DNA from: Certhia americana
Taxonomy: Eukaryota > Chordata > Aves > Passeriformes > Certhiidae
Reading direction: 5' to 3'
Length of the DNA stretch: 64,000 bases
Assembly (NCBI GenBank): GCA_018697195.1
Contig: CM031864.1
Span: 11,661,970 to 11,725,969 of the forward strand
A program made the translations under genes and the position numbers. Under the pieces are notes generated by a model that saw nothing but the letters and a program-made list of their open reading frames with translations, had not been told where the DNA came from and made no database searches. Within the stretch, counting starts at the first letter, position 1. The number at the start of each line of letters is the position of its first letter. This document shows, in pieces, positions 13,945 to 25,013 of this stretch.

Positions 13945-14080
13945 CAGAGCACCATGGATTTCTCTTCACTTATTGCCACATGACATTTTGATTAAAAACT
14001 TGTTTTATGAGGAATTAAGAGGACACAGTGGATGGATTAAAAACCTGCCCCTGGACAGATTCCCTACCTGGTCTTGTTAA
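13945..14080 (+). repeat. CR1/L3 reverse-transcriptase relic
   Basis: The plus-strand frame gives LPHDILIKNL and then GWIKNLPLDRF. This matches the LINE reverse-transcriptase order V-P-H-x-I-L-I-x-K-L ... WIKNWL-x-x-R, with the spacing preserved. It is contained in a 167-codon open frame (13577-14080) whose first part I do not recognise. Confidence 0.55.
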
Positions 14081-16560
14081 TGGGGAAACATCAGAGAAAG
14101 GCTATGCCAAGGAGAGGCCCTGGGGACTAAAACTATTTACTGTTTGCAGCAACAGGTAACATGAGATTGGGAAAACTTCCCTGGTGTGCTGAAGATTTGA
14201 GAAATGATAGTGAGGAAAAAGATGGTTTGCTGCAGCATCACAGCCTGAGGTGCCAGAAAAAGAACAGCAGAGCAAGCTGCCACAGGAGGTGATGTGCTTA
14301 GGTATAAGCTTAAGGAGAAAAGGGGTGTCTTCCTTCCTGAAACACATTTCAACACAACTCTGTGTGCAGGGAACATTAACCTCTGAGTTTTCTATTTGTT
14401 TAGGTTTTTTGCCTTCTTGTTAGCTGTTGGTTCTATGGAGAACCAGCCCCTATCCCTGCTTTGGGACACCCAGTCTGGCCATGGGCTCTCCACTCACCTG
14501 ACACTACTGTGAACACAGTGCAGGATGCACAGGCCTGCTGGGGGCTAGTGGGGCTGAGGAAACCTGCAGCAGGTGGTGGGCTTGGAGAAGGTGACAAGGA
14601 ATAAATCCAGCCTTGCTGGGGGCTGAGCCCCTCCTGCCCATGGGCTGCAGGGAACTGCATTGTGTGAAGCATGGGGAGGGCAGGATGCTGCCTGCTGGCC
14701 CTGTGGGCTCAGCCCCCTTCAGCTTGGGGCACCCACCAACTCTGTATCAGCAGGGAGGCTGGAAATGCCACAGGAGGCTGTGGGGTGTGGTTGGGATGTG
14801 CCAGGGCAGGAGCAGCATCCCCTGCCTGATGACACCAGCACTGGCACAGTGGCACCTGCAGCATCACTTGGTGTTTCCCTGCCTCGTTGCTTTCGATTTA
14901 GCAGTTGCTAGAGAAACTAAAAGTGGCGGTTTGGGGAGCATCTGTATTTTAATTAGTAATTACCAACAGTGCTGCTCTGGCCCAGCTGTTGCCTGCAAGG
15001 TCCCTGCTGCCACTTGGGGCTGCCCTGCTAGGGTAGCCAGAGATACCCTCAGCCTGCCTGCCCTGCCCTCCCTCCCTGTGCCAGCAGGAGAGCAGAGGGT
15101 TTGGCATTGATGGTCCCCAGCCAAGGAGGAGGAGTTGCCGGGCAGGGCTCTGTGCAAATGCATGGGGGTCCCAGTGTCCCAGCTGCAGCCCTGAGGGAGG
15201 AAAGCATCACTGTGGCATCTGCAGCCACAGGTGTCTTGGTCTGTGCTGCAGCAGCTCCCTCTGCTAATGCCTGCTCTTGTCCCTGTTCCTCCACCTGATT
15301 AATTCCTCAGGTGGCTCCATAAATGCTGCTGTGATGCCCAGAGGAGGGAAATCTGCATATCCTCTCTGCCTGAGAAGAAGCTTGTCCAGAAGAGAGCCTG
15401 AGGGAGTGTCCCCAGGCACTGCAATCACCTTCCTTGCTCTCCTCCAGGTGATGCCTGGCATCCCTATGCCAACCCTCTACCCCATTCCAGGTCCTCTCCC
15501 GCAATTCCTGACCCGTGGCTCCGGGACCTGTGAGGGGGGTCCAGAGGCCAAGGGCAGGATCCCCCTGCAGAGCTCTGCTCCTGGTTGCTTCCATCCCCTC
15601 CCTGGCTCACTGGGCCAGTGGTTCATTTTAACAAGGCTTTTAGGCTTAAGTGCTGCTTGACATGACTGGGAGAAATTGATATTTTGAGAATGAGCTTGTG
15701 AGGGGCCATGAATAATTCACGCTGGGGCGGTTCCATTCCCATAAACAGGCTGCTAAAAAAGCCAAACCCAGCTCTTACCAGGGAAACAAATTCCCATCCT
15801 CCAAAACCCCAGACCCCAGCTCAGCCTCTGCTGAATCTGTCATCTCCAGAAAGGGGTTTCTATATGGCAGGGAGGGAAGCTGGCCCCTATGCCTTTTCTG
15901 GAGCACCCTGTGATGATACCTGCTCCTCATGCCAGGACGAGCAGCACAGCCCTGGGGAGTCACTGGTGGCAGAGGCATTGAGACCATGCATGCTGGCAGT
16001 CAGCAGCATGTCACCAGCCCCATGGGCCTGGTTTGACACCTTTATTTCATTAAGTCCCTTGTTAAAGGCTACCTGTGGGGCTGAGGGCAGTGAGCCCCCA
16101 CTGCAATGAGCTGCAGTGGTGGAGCCTGTCACACCAGGGGTGGCTCTGGGAACAGGGTATGCACATCTCAAACCACTGGGGCAGGCAGCAGGACACAACC
16201 TGGGGACACAGGGCACAGGACAGGGAGCTGTGGCGGGGAACTGGGCTCAGGCCTTCTGCAAGCATCCAACTGTTCACCTGAGAGTGTCCCCATGGAAACC
16301 TCCAGGACTTGGAGGGCGGAGGCTCCCTCTGAGCACATGTGAGGATGACCACACAGCTGGGCACAGCACTGCCAGGCTGGAGCACAGCTTTGGCATAGGA
16401 ATGATGGTTTTGGACTGGCCATGGAAGAATTTGAGCTGGAAATTATAAGCAGTGCCCTCATTGCCAGAGCAGCCGGCCCCAGTGTGACCCCAAGATGGAG
16501 AGTCCAGGACATGAGTTCAAGCCAGGCGGGGGAGAGACAGCCAAGAGAGGAAGAAAGAGA
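14081..16560. other. Intergenic, no supported gene
   Basis: Includes a small AT-rich patch at 14935-14965 (TTTTAATTAGTAATTACCAA) with two homeodomain-like cores. Otherwise it is GC-rich without recognisable features. Confidence 0.45.
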
Positions 16561-16561
16561 G

Positions 16562-16613
16562 GGAGGAATGGATGGATGAATGCATGGATGGATGGATGGA
16601 TGGATGGATGCAA
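16562..16613. repeat. (GGAT)n microsatellite
   Basis: Slightly interrupted tetranucleotide repeat of ATGG/GGAT units, about twelve copies, with two imperfect units near the left end. Confidence 0.9.
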
Positions 16614-17659
16614 GGATTCCATCAAGATGCAGCAGACAGGTGTGGAGCCATTCCCAATTCCACATGCCCTTCCTTCAGGGTGTGCCATGTCACCAAGGCT
16701 CTGGCATCCAGCTGCCAAGAACTTTGTCCTCTGCACCATGGCTGGGGATCTCTGTGCAACCCAGGAGCATCCCCCACTTGTCTCACTGCTGCTGTAGGGA
16801 GACTGGGACCCCCTTCCTCACCCAGACAGGACAGGGCAGGACCACTTGCTGCTCCCATCCCTTGCACGGGCCCACTGGGAAGTGCCTACATGCTCCCTCT
16901 CCCAGCTCAGAGCTGGTAGCCCTGGTGTGCCAGAGGCACTGCATGGTGACAGCAGTGTCTGTTTGCTGCCACTGAGGATCCCTCTCTCTCTGGCTGCTCA
17001 TTACTGGACACCTTCCAAGTGACAAGGCTGCATGACACTAATCTGGCTGGTTTCACAGCAAGAGCCCATGTGGCTGCCCCACAGTAGCTCCACCAGGGAA
17101 CTGGAGGCTGCCCAGATTTTCACAGGGATCCTGGAGCAGCCCGGGGAGGAGGGATCCAGGGATGTGAACATGGGACTAGAGCCAAGCTATCATGACAGTG
17201 ACCAGGAGTACTGAGGGCTACCTGGAATGAGCTCAGGAAGAGTTTCCCCCCCACTTCAGACTGCAGGAAATGCAGACACCATACAGCCCAGCTGTCCCCC
17301 ATCCCTGGGCTACGCATCAGCTGTACAGGATTACTTGACAGTGCTGCCATTCCCACAGATGCTGGTCTCCTGTCCAGCTGAGACCCTCAGTGATAAGGAT
17401 GCTGATGGCTTGAGGGGAGCAGTGGGCCACAACAGAGGAAAACCAGCCATCACCGGGGCGAGAGTAGGACAGCATGGGCATCTGTCCCCTCCACAGGCAC
17501 CCGTGGCTGTGGCTGCACCAGAGCTTTGCTGTCCCTCCACCATCCCACCGCAGGAGCTTGGCAGGGACTCAAACCCCCTCAGGTCGGATATGTGGCGAGG
17601 GGGCAGAGAAAACCCCCCAGCCCTGCAGCAATACCCCGCACCCTGGGGAAGGACCCGCA

Positions 17660-17830
17660 GAGGCACCGAGGGCCGAACCGGGAGCACAGGAGGTAACACA
17701 GCACCCCATTCCCCGGGAAATAACACAGCGCCCCATCCCCTGGGAGCACGGGGGGTATCACAGCGCCCCATCCCCTGGGAGCACGGGGGGTATCACAGCG
17801 CCCCATCCCCTGGGAGCACGGGGGGACTCC
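17660..17830. repeat. 35-bp tandem repeat (minisatellite)
   Basis: The unit beginning CACAGCGCCCCATCCCCTGG recurs at 17724, 17759 and 17794, a 35-bp period with near-identical copies. A shortened, diverged unit starts at 17697. Because 35 is not a multiple of 3, the open frames crossing it read the repeat in shifting frames and are artefacts. Confidence 0.9.
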
Positions 17831-18261
17831 CGCCGGCGCCTCGGCACGGAGCCGGGCAGCGATTAGCGAGGAAGAGCCCTGCAGCCCTGCCGCTGCGCGG
17901 GGAGAATTAGCAGTAATAAGTCATGATCATCCCCTGATGACGAGCACTTAATGTGTGCCGGTTCTGCTATCAAAGTGCCTCTTAAACCCCAATCGCCCTG
18001 TCGATAGCGATGGCAGCGGCTGATGGATCCCCAGTCGCCCGGCCGCCCGGCCAGGTCGCTCCCGGCATGCCACAGGCAGGAGCATCGATTTCCCACAACT
18101 GCAAAGAGGCAAATATTTGAAAAGTGATAAATAAGGGGAGCTGCCGTCTCTGCTGCGCACGTCAGCGCCCGGGATTAAGGCAACGAGGTGAAACTGCCCA
18201 ATTAAATCCCAATGAAAATGGCCGCAAATTCAATTTTTCCCTTTGCCCATATCCATCCCAA

Positions 18262-18298
18262 GGGCCGGGGGGGGGGAGGCGGGGGGAGAGGGGAGGGG
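18262..18298 (+). repeat. G-rich tract with G-quadruplex potential
   Basis: Contains a run of about ten consecutive Gs and several further runs of four or more, within 37 nt. Confidence 0.7.
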
Positions 18299-18310
18299 AC
18301 TGATAACACG

Positions 18311-20700
18311 GGGTTCATCGATTGGCACTGCTGGGAAGAAATCTCTCTGAATTCAATTAGTTGGGAAAACATAAGGGGCATCACAGGGAGCAGGGCTGTG
18401 ACTGTGCTTTTGTCACACCCCAGGGAATAGAACACCAAGCACCTGCTGTGAATCACTAGAGGACCACTGGAACAGTCGTGACAGCACCCATGGGTGGCCC
18501 ACACTTGGTTTGAAACCCTTGAGGGTTACCCCAGGTCTGGCACCCCATCAGCATGGGCAGGACATGGTGGCAGCAGTGTGGGGGAATCAAACATCCTGTT
18601 CCCTTCCAGGGTATGAAGTAAACTGTGCCCCTGAGATGTGCCTGGCCAGTGCTGACCTGCACGGAGCAGAGCTGGCCTCGGCAGGGACAGGGCTGTGGGT
18701 GCTAAGCACGTCCCAATAGGGTGGGGAGCTGGAATGCCAGGTCTGGGGGCTGCAGCTGATCCCCAGCCCCTTCTTCCAGAGCTCCATCGCAGAGGGATGA
18801 CCCTGCCGGGATGAACAGCCATTATGTCTCATCGCCTTGGAAACCAAGAGGCAGCTCTGAGGAGCCTCTCAATCTCCTCCTTCTCCTCTTTCTAGCTGAG
18901 CCCCATGGTAAGAGGCCAGAGGGATTTGGGGATGTGGGGCTGGGGACAAGCCCAGGCTGTGACACTGGGTGCAGGCATGGGGGCTGCCTGTCCCTGCCAG
19001 CCACTGGGCACCTGCCACCTGCTGCCCTGCTTGGTTTGTCCTCCCTGTGTGTGAGAGGTCCTCCAGTAAGGCAGATGGTGCTCAAATTAGCCTGAGTAAT
19101 GGGGGAGTCTCGCTTTGTCCCCACATTTGAGGCACAGGGATTGGAGGGGGGGTGGGGGTATGGGGGTGTGGTGTGTAGAAAATGCGTATTCCAACCAGTC
19201 CCTGACACTGTGGAATAGAGACTTGTGGTGGTGGGTGAAGAAAAGGCTCCCCAGCTTCAAAGCCATCAGCCTCACTGGGCTGTGGAGATGGGCTTGCTGG
19301 GCTGTGGGGAGCAGGCCCTAGGATCCTTGACACATCCTAGTAGGTGTGACAGTGAACTTACAGCCCAATTCCTCTGCCACCTTCCCTGGGTGGCAGCCTG
19401 CATCAGTGGGGACAGGAGACCCAAGGCTGCAGCGGGGGGGCTGGGGTGATGGAATGAGCCCTACTGGGACAGAAGGTCTCCCCAGCCAGCACACCTCAGC
19501 TCTGTGACACAAAAAATTCCCTGCACAGAGTATGGCCAGTGGCCAGCAGCCTTCATCCGGGACGGGCAGGGACCACTCCTGCTGTCCCCGAGTCCGGGGC
19601 TGGGAAGGGGCGCTTGCCCAGACAGGGATGGCAGGGCCGGGCTGGGAGGGGCTGGGGGCAGATGTGGGCTGCTTTGCCTCGGGAAAGGTGCTTTTGCCAG
19701 CTGCAAGCACAGCTGGGGCTGGCTAGGGTCTGCCCCTGCTTCGGCCGAACAGGCTGAGCGCTGGGGCGAGGGGCGGCGCGGCCGAAGCGCGGTGCCCTGC
19801 TCCGGCCTTTCCCTGCAAAGTGCCTTCGGAGTGCTGTGGGGAGCAGGAGCACAGCCTGCTGGCTGCCGGCTGCACGGACCGGCCCCCGACTGCTGCCTGC
19901 CTTCCGGAGGGAGCGAGACCCACGCAGGGTCCCCATAGTCCCAAACAGAACACCCCGTGTTTCCCCATGCAGGAAATCGCCACAGCCCACCTGCTGCAGC
20001 CCTGCCAGAGCACCTGTGATGTGCTGACTGCCTCCAGCCCCAACCCCACCAAGCCCAAAGCATCCCAGGACATGCCAGACCCCCAACTAAATGGTGAGTG
20101 AAGGGCTGGAGGGCCCAGCTGCCTCAGAGGATAGGATCCCCGTGTAGCAAGGGTGACAGTGGCTCCATCCTGAGATTGCAGCAGGACCAGGGACACGCAG
20201 CTGGGGCTTGCCAAAAGCAGTGGCACTGTGTGTGGGCACGGGGCTGGCATCACCTCAGCTGTCAGGAAGCAGGGTCAGGACACGTCTCTGCCTTCTGTCG
20301 CCATTTGCCTCCAGCCCTGTAGCACCACGTTGCCTGGTAGCCTTCCTCCTCCTCTGCCTTCTTCTCCCTGCAGCCCAGTGACTGTCATGTGAGTCTGAAC
20401 AGAAGAGGAAGTGGAGGGACAGTGCTGTTGGGGACAGGCTTACCTGGCAGAGGCGTTAGGGGTCATGATGCAGAGACTCTCCTGGGGCACTGGGGGTGGT
20501 TAGAAGGAGCCCATGCAGGATCCATGACACAAGCACGTGTTGGCTGACATATGTCCCTGCTGCCTGTGCCCTTACACACACTTCTGCTGAGCCGACAGGA
20601 GCAGGTAGAGCCCCTCTAGCTGGGCTTTCCCCTCCTGCCTGAAACATCCTGGAGCGACTCTGCGCCCCAAAGCTCCTGGGCCCTGGTCTGAGACTTGATA
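18311..20700. other. Intergenic including a small CpG-rich patch at 19.55-19.95 kb
   Basis: The patch at 19740-19925 is dense in CG dinucleotides and overlaps long opposing open frames, as expected of stop-poor GC-rich DNA. No gene is supported. Confidence 0.45.
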
Positions 20701-20704
20701 TTCT

Positions 20705-20870
20705 GCCCACTCCCTTACACACATTGGCAATTAGAGCATAATTGTAATATTTGCATATTCATAACTGATGAAATTAATCGCATTTGCATAATGGTAATTA
20801 AAGGGACTTCATTAATTACCACTATTTTCAGGGGATTTTGCATGTAAGTGGATTCCATTAGGCAGGTTGA
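20705..20870. promoter_or_regulatory. AT-rich element with two POU octamers (candidate enhancer)
   Basis: Two exact ATTTGCAT octamers at 20749-20756 and 20782-20789 (33 bp apart) lie in an AT-rich block. The block also has TAATTA/ATTAAT homeodomain cores and a further TTTTGCATG at about 20837. The surrounding DNA is GC-rich, so the block stands out. Its function is inferred only. Confidence 0.35.
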
Positions 20871-23439
20871 GCTGTGGTGGGTGCAATGGTGGGATGGGAT
20901 CCAAGTCACTGAACTGGGGATGGAACCGTGAGGAATGCTGGCATCATTGCCACCCTGCCTGCCCCAATTCACTGAGCCCCACTGTCCGGCTCAGCTGTGC
21001 CATGGGGACTCAGGCAGTGGCTTCATACCTGTGCCCAAATCCCATCACTTCCCCTTGTTCTGCTGGCACTGCTCTTGCTTCAGGCACCCTGCTACAAACA
21101 AGGGATTGTGCATGGGAACAAGGATGGGCACCGTGGGCTGTGGAAACACAGAATCTCTCCTGCAGGCACTGCAGGGATGACATCCTGCTTCGTGTGCTCA
21201 GCTAGGATGACTGCTGCCACCAGCCCCTGTGCCTGGGGTCCCCTTTCCATGGAGAGAGATGGGTGGCTGCTGACAGTAGTGAGCATTAGTAGTGAGCAGT
21301 AGTGCTCCCCTCTCCTGCCCCAGATTTATGCCCAGGGACTGCTGGGCAGTGGGGCTAGCCAGCGTGGGCAGATGGCTCCCACTGCATCACCTGTCACTGC
21401 AGGGCCCTTCCCAAGGGATGCCTCAGCTTGGAGTCCCTCAGCACAGCCCCACTTGCCCTGCACCCGGCCAGCCCGGCTCTTTCCTGTGGGATGGAGGGCT
21501 GGCAGAGAGGAGGAGGGAGCAGGGCTTTGCTGGCACAGCCACGCCAGAGCCGGTCAGGAGCGATAATCTCACCCCGGGAGCTCTGGCGACCGCACACAAT
21601 GGCCCCTGGGTGACAGTCCACCCCTGAAGAATGAACACCTTCCTCTGCTTCCCAGCCCACCTGTGCGTACATGGACAGTTCAGGCCCGTGTGTGCTGGTG
21701 CCAACAGCAGCTGAAATAATCAACACGCACCAGGCTTGGGGGAAACAGCTCCGCAACGCTGCTGGAAGTGATGGGTTTCGGTTCGGCCCCGGCCATGTGC
21801 TGCGTGTAGACAGCCCTGCTCTGCTCCGGGAGGACGGTCCAGCCGCAGGGCATCTCTGCTCAGCTCCGGATGGGAAGAGGTTTTCCCGGGAGACGGAGCT
21901 CGTTGACTCCTTATTGATGACTCTTTCCCTCTTGCACGTCTGGGGAAGAGACCTGCGGAATAAATCAGTGCAAGAGACAGATTATGGCAGCTAAAGACTC
22001 CAAATGAGATGATAATTGCTGTAGTAATGACAACGAAGACCTGATGCTGCCGATAAGGAAACATCTCTTCTGCTCTTGCCTGGTGCCCAGACAGGGGTTT
22101 GGCACAGGCACACAGATGAGGCTGTTCCCAAAGATAGCAGGGTCAGGCAGCGCTGCCCTCCCGGTGCCCAGGGCAGGGGCTGGTCCCAACAGAGAAAGGA
22201 TGGGGGTGTTGGAGCCAGGCAAGGGGCCCGAGGTGGGCAGCCCTGGAGGGGCTGTTTGTCTGGTTCTCCCACCGGCTGCGTGTCAGCTCTAATTAGGCAA
22301 ACTTCTGTATTCATTGCGAGCCCAGCCAGCGGAGAATTCCACAATTGAATTTTAATGCCCTAAAAACACATTACAATCAGCCTGATTAATTAAGACATGG
22401 CTTAACATGGTGACCGGGCTGCAGTGGGCTATGCTGGGGAGGGGGGCCACAAGGACCAGCTCCTGCACCCCACGGCATTAGGGATGGGGCTGAGTGTGCT
22501 GGGGCTGGCATTGTTGGGGCTGGTGACTGAGCCCCATGGGGCTGAGAGGGGTGAGAGCCAGGGGCTGGCTGTGCCCTGGAAATGCCGGGCTGTATAGTAT
22601 CCCTGCAGGCAGGAAAGGGCTGAACTCAAACCCAGGGCACCAGGTCAGCCTTTGCTCAGCCAGGAATGCAGTGGGAGCATCCCCTTCCCTCTCTGGGCCC
22701 TGCTTTCCCCTATCAGGCTGGTCACAGGGGCCCTGCTGAGTGCCTGTTCCTTGTGTCCCCACTGTGTCCCTACTTGTCCCCACTCTGGGCATGGGGACTG
22801 ACACTGTGCCATGCCACTGCCATGAGAAGGGCACTCTTGGAGGGAACCCACTTGCTTTTGTTTGTAAGTGAATGGTTGGCAAGCTGGCAGGCTCCTATTA
22901 ATAACTAATAGCCAAAAACTAGTACATACTATTAATAACTAATATGAGCTGGGAGGTTGCGATTAATTTGTATCTGCAGTGATTCCCTGGGGTGCCAGCA
23001 ATGCTGGCTAATGGGCTGCCACTTCCCTCAAGGCAGCTCTGCCCTGCTCCCAAGCCACTGCTTGGTGTCACTGTGCTGTGCCCAGCACAACCCAGGCTAT
23101 GTCCCTGCGTATGTCACTGCTTGGGGCAGCCTCACCAGCCCACCTGGACACTGTGGGGTGAAGCATCCCCAGGGAGGCCCTTCCCCTGCATCCCACCATG
23201 GGTGATGGGTATTGGGAGTGATCCCTGCAGATCCTTTCTGGGTTGAATTCCACAGGGTGCCCCTGATCACAGAGATGGTTTGGCCAAAGCCCATCCTCCT
23301 GCTATGTAATGAATGGAAAAGGGAGGAATCCATAATCATGATGTAAAGGAGAGGGTGCAACCAGCAGGACATCAATCAGAGGGAAAGTGATAAAGGGAGC
23401 CTCTTGACAGGAGGGGCCAGCAGTGAAGGGAGAGATGGT
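20871..23439. other. Intergenic, AT islands and a 16-bp direct repeat
   Basis: AT-rich islands occur at 21930-22070, 22290-22400 and 22890-22980. The last contains a perfect 16-bp direct repeat, CTATTAATAACTAATA, at 22895-22910 and 22929-22944. No gene is supported. Confidence 0.45.
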
Positions 23440-23640
23440 GGCAGCATCATGAGGCCAAAAGAAATTTTGGCACGGTGATAAATCCTGGAGCATCTGGAGC
23501 CGCTCGAGCACTAATGATGAGGCGAAAACACCAGCCACGTTTAACAAATATTTCTGCTCTGTATTTGGAGAGAAGCAGGACGACATGCTTGAATTGTACA
23601 AGAGTGATGAAACCATCTATTAATTACTGCCGGGAATGTT
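23440..23640 (+). repeat. L3/CR1-like ORF2 relic, copy 2
   Basis: The plus strand reads approximately FNKYFCSVFGEKQDDMLEL, closely paralleling the minus-strand reading at 3.4 kb (FSRYFCSVFGMKQEDIF). It is not an intact gene. An AT/GC-mixed flank extends left to about 23300 without a clear boundary. Confidence 0.55.
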
Positions 23641-24119
23641 AAACAACATCTGCCAGCTCAGCGGGCCCAGGCACCGCCCGCCCTGGCCTCCTCCAAGAGC
23701 TGGAGGAGAATTTGGCCTCCTCATTAATTTCCTGTGAAATCTTGGAATAGCAAGAAAATCCTGGACAGCTGATTGGAGAGCCGACCCATGCTGGCAGCCG
23801 CAGGGATGCAGGGGTGCTCAGTCCTTAACTTGGCTCTGCTGGGATTTATATCATGTTTGCACCCAGTTCAATCCTTCTTGATGAAGAATAGCCATGACTT
23901 AGCAAAGGTTGGGCTTTTGTTTCCCATAACTTGGTATATAGATTTTCTTATACCTGTGTGTTTTTGGAGGCTGCAAGAAAGTGAGGCCTGAACTGGACAA
24001 TATGCTCATTAAGGAATCCTGCAGGGATCTTTGTCACAGCTTTGGGAGGGACTGTCATCTTTCCCTGCATCTCCCATGTGCTGTGCAGTGCCTGCAACCA
24101 GAAAAATGGAGAGGACAGA

Positions 24120-24262
24120 AGGACAGAGGGAATAGGGGGACAGGGGGAGGAGATGAGATATGGAGGTGGCGGAGGGATGGAGGGGAAGGAGCAGAGGAGG
24201 AAGTAATAGAAAAAGGCAAAGATGAAGAAGAGGAAGAGGAGGAGAAAGGGGGTCCAGGAGGA
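24120..24262 (+). repeat. Polypurine tract
   Basis: Roughly 140 nt almost entirely A and G (GGA/GAA-type words), with occasional T and C. It is low-complexity and produces leucine/proline-rich spurious frames on the other strand. Confidence 0.75.
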
Positions 24263-24622
24263 GAGGACCCCACAAGACCAGGGCAAGTCCTAGCTGTGGC
24301 ACAGTCCTGCTGCATCCCATCATCAGCAGAAGGTGGCTTCTTCATTTTAGGAGGTGGAAAGTGACTGAGCAGCAAAGGTGGCTGAAGGGCACAGCAGACT
24401 TCAACGGCAGAAAACAGGTGGCTCAGCAGCAGAAATACACTAATTAACAAATTAACTCTGTGCAGTATGCACTGACCAGGGTAAGCAGAGGAGGACTTGA
24501 CAGAGTGACAATCCCACCAAAGAGTCCCCAGCAGGCACTGGGGCTGCCACCTCTCTTTGGTGCCAAGTCCTTGAGTCAAACCACCACTGGTGCCCATGGC
24601 CATGGAAACAAGAGGTGGGATT

Positions 24623-24876
24623 CTGGGTAAGGAGGAGAGCTGGGGATACACACACAGCCAGCCAGGTCACATTGGTCAGCAAAGCCTGCCCCAACACCAG
24701 GGATCTGGGAGGGACACTCCCTCTTTAAGTGTAGAAAAGGGCTGGGGGTGATGGGGCTCAGAGAACAGCTGTCATGGGGATTACACTGGTCTTGGGGACA
24801 CAGGTGGGGAGGTGGAGCTGGGTTGGAGCTGGATCCTATGGACAGGCTTTTCATCTCTTGACCCCTTTGCATCCCA
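24623..24876 (+). repeat. Local segmental duplication, copy 1
   Basis: A direct duplicate of 26430-26664 by eye, beginning CTGGGTAAGGA and ending TTTGCATCCCAA, with long identical stretches such as CAGCTGTCATGGGGATTACA. Copy 1 is about 20 nt longer because of an insert at about 24719-24750 that copy 2 lacks. Confidence 0.8.
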
Positions 24877-25013
24877 AGAGTGCAGATTTAAGGAAGACCA
24901 TCTTTGGTGAAAAATCATGAGATTTAATACAAGCAAAATCCTTCAGCTGCCTCCGCAAGATGCTGGGTCACATGTGGATTATTTTTCCCAGCCCTTTTCT
25001 ACACTTAAAGAGG
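24720..25013. repeat. Perfect 27-nt inverted repeat
   Basis: Positions 24720-24746 and 24987-25013 are exact reverse complements (left arm CCTCTTTAAGTGTAGAAAAG plus 7 nt), enclosing 240 nt. The match stops abruptly at both ends. Confidence 0.9.

Larger units (their letters stand above)
17430..18310. other. GC/CpG-rich patch, no gene identified
   Basis: Elevated CpG density, especially 17720-17880 and 17985-18070, around the 35-bp repeat. It is followed by a G-run at 18262-18298 and an AT-rich block at 18190-18250. It could be an undetected promoter or 5' exon. I see no coding exon with good splice sites. Confidence 0.4.

Noticed and set aside
17227..17910. 227-codon plus-strand open frame
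   Set aside because: It runs through a 35-bp tandem repeat that is read in changing frames, has no splice or start context, and lies in stop-poor GC-rich DNA.
19461..20253. Several overlapping 140-200-codon frames on both strands
   Set aside because: A consequence of CpG-rich, stop-poor sequence; no exon structure or known domain.
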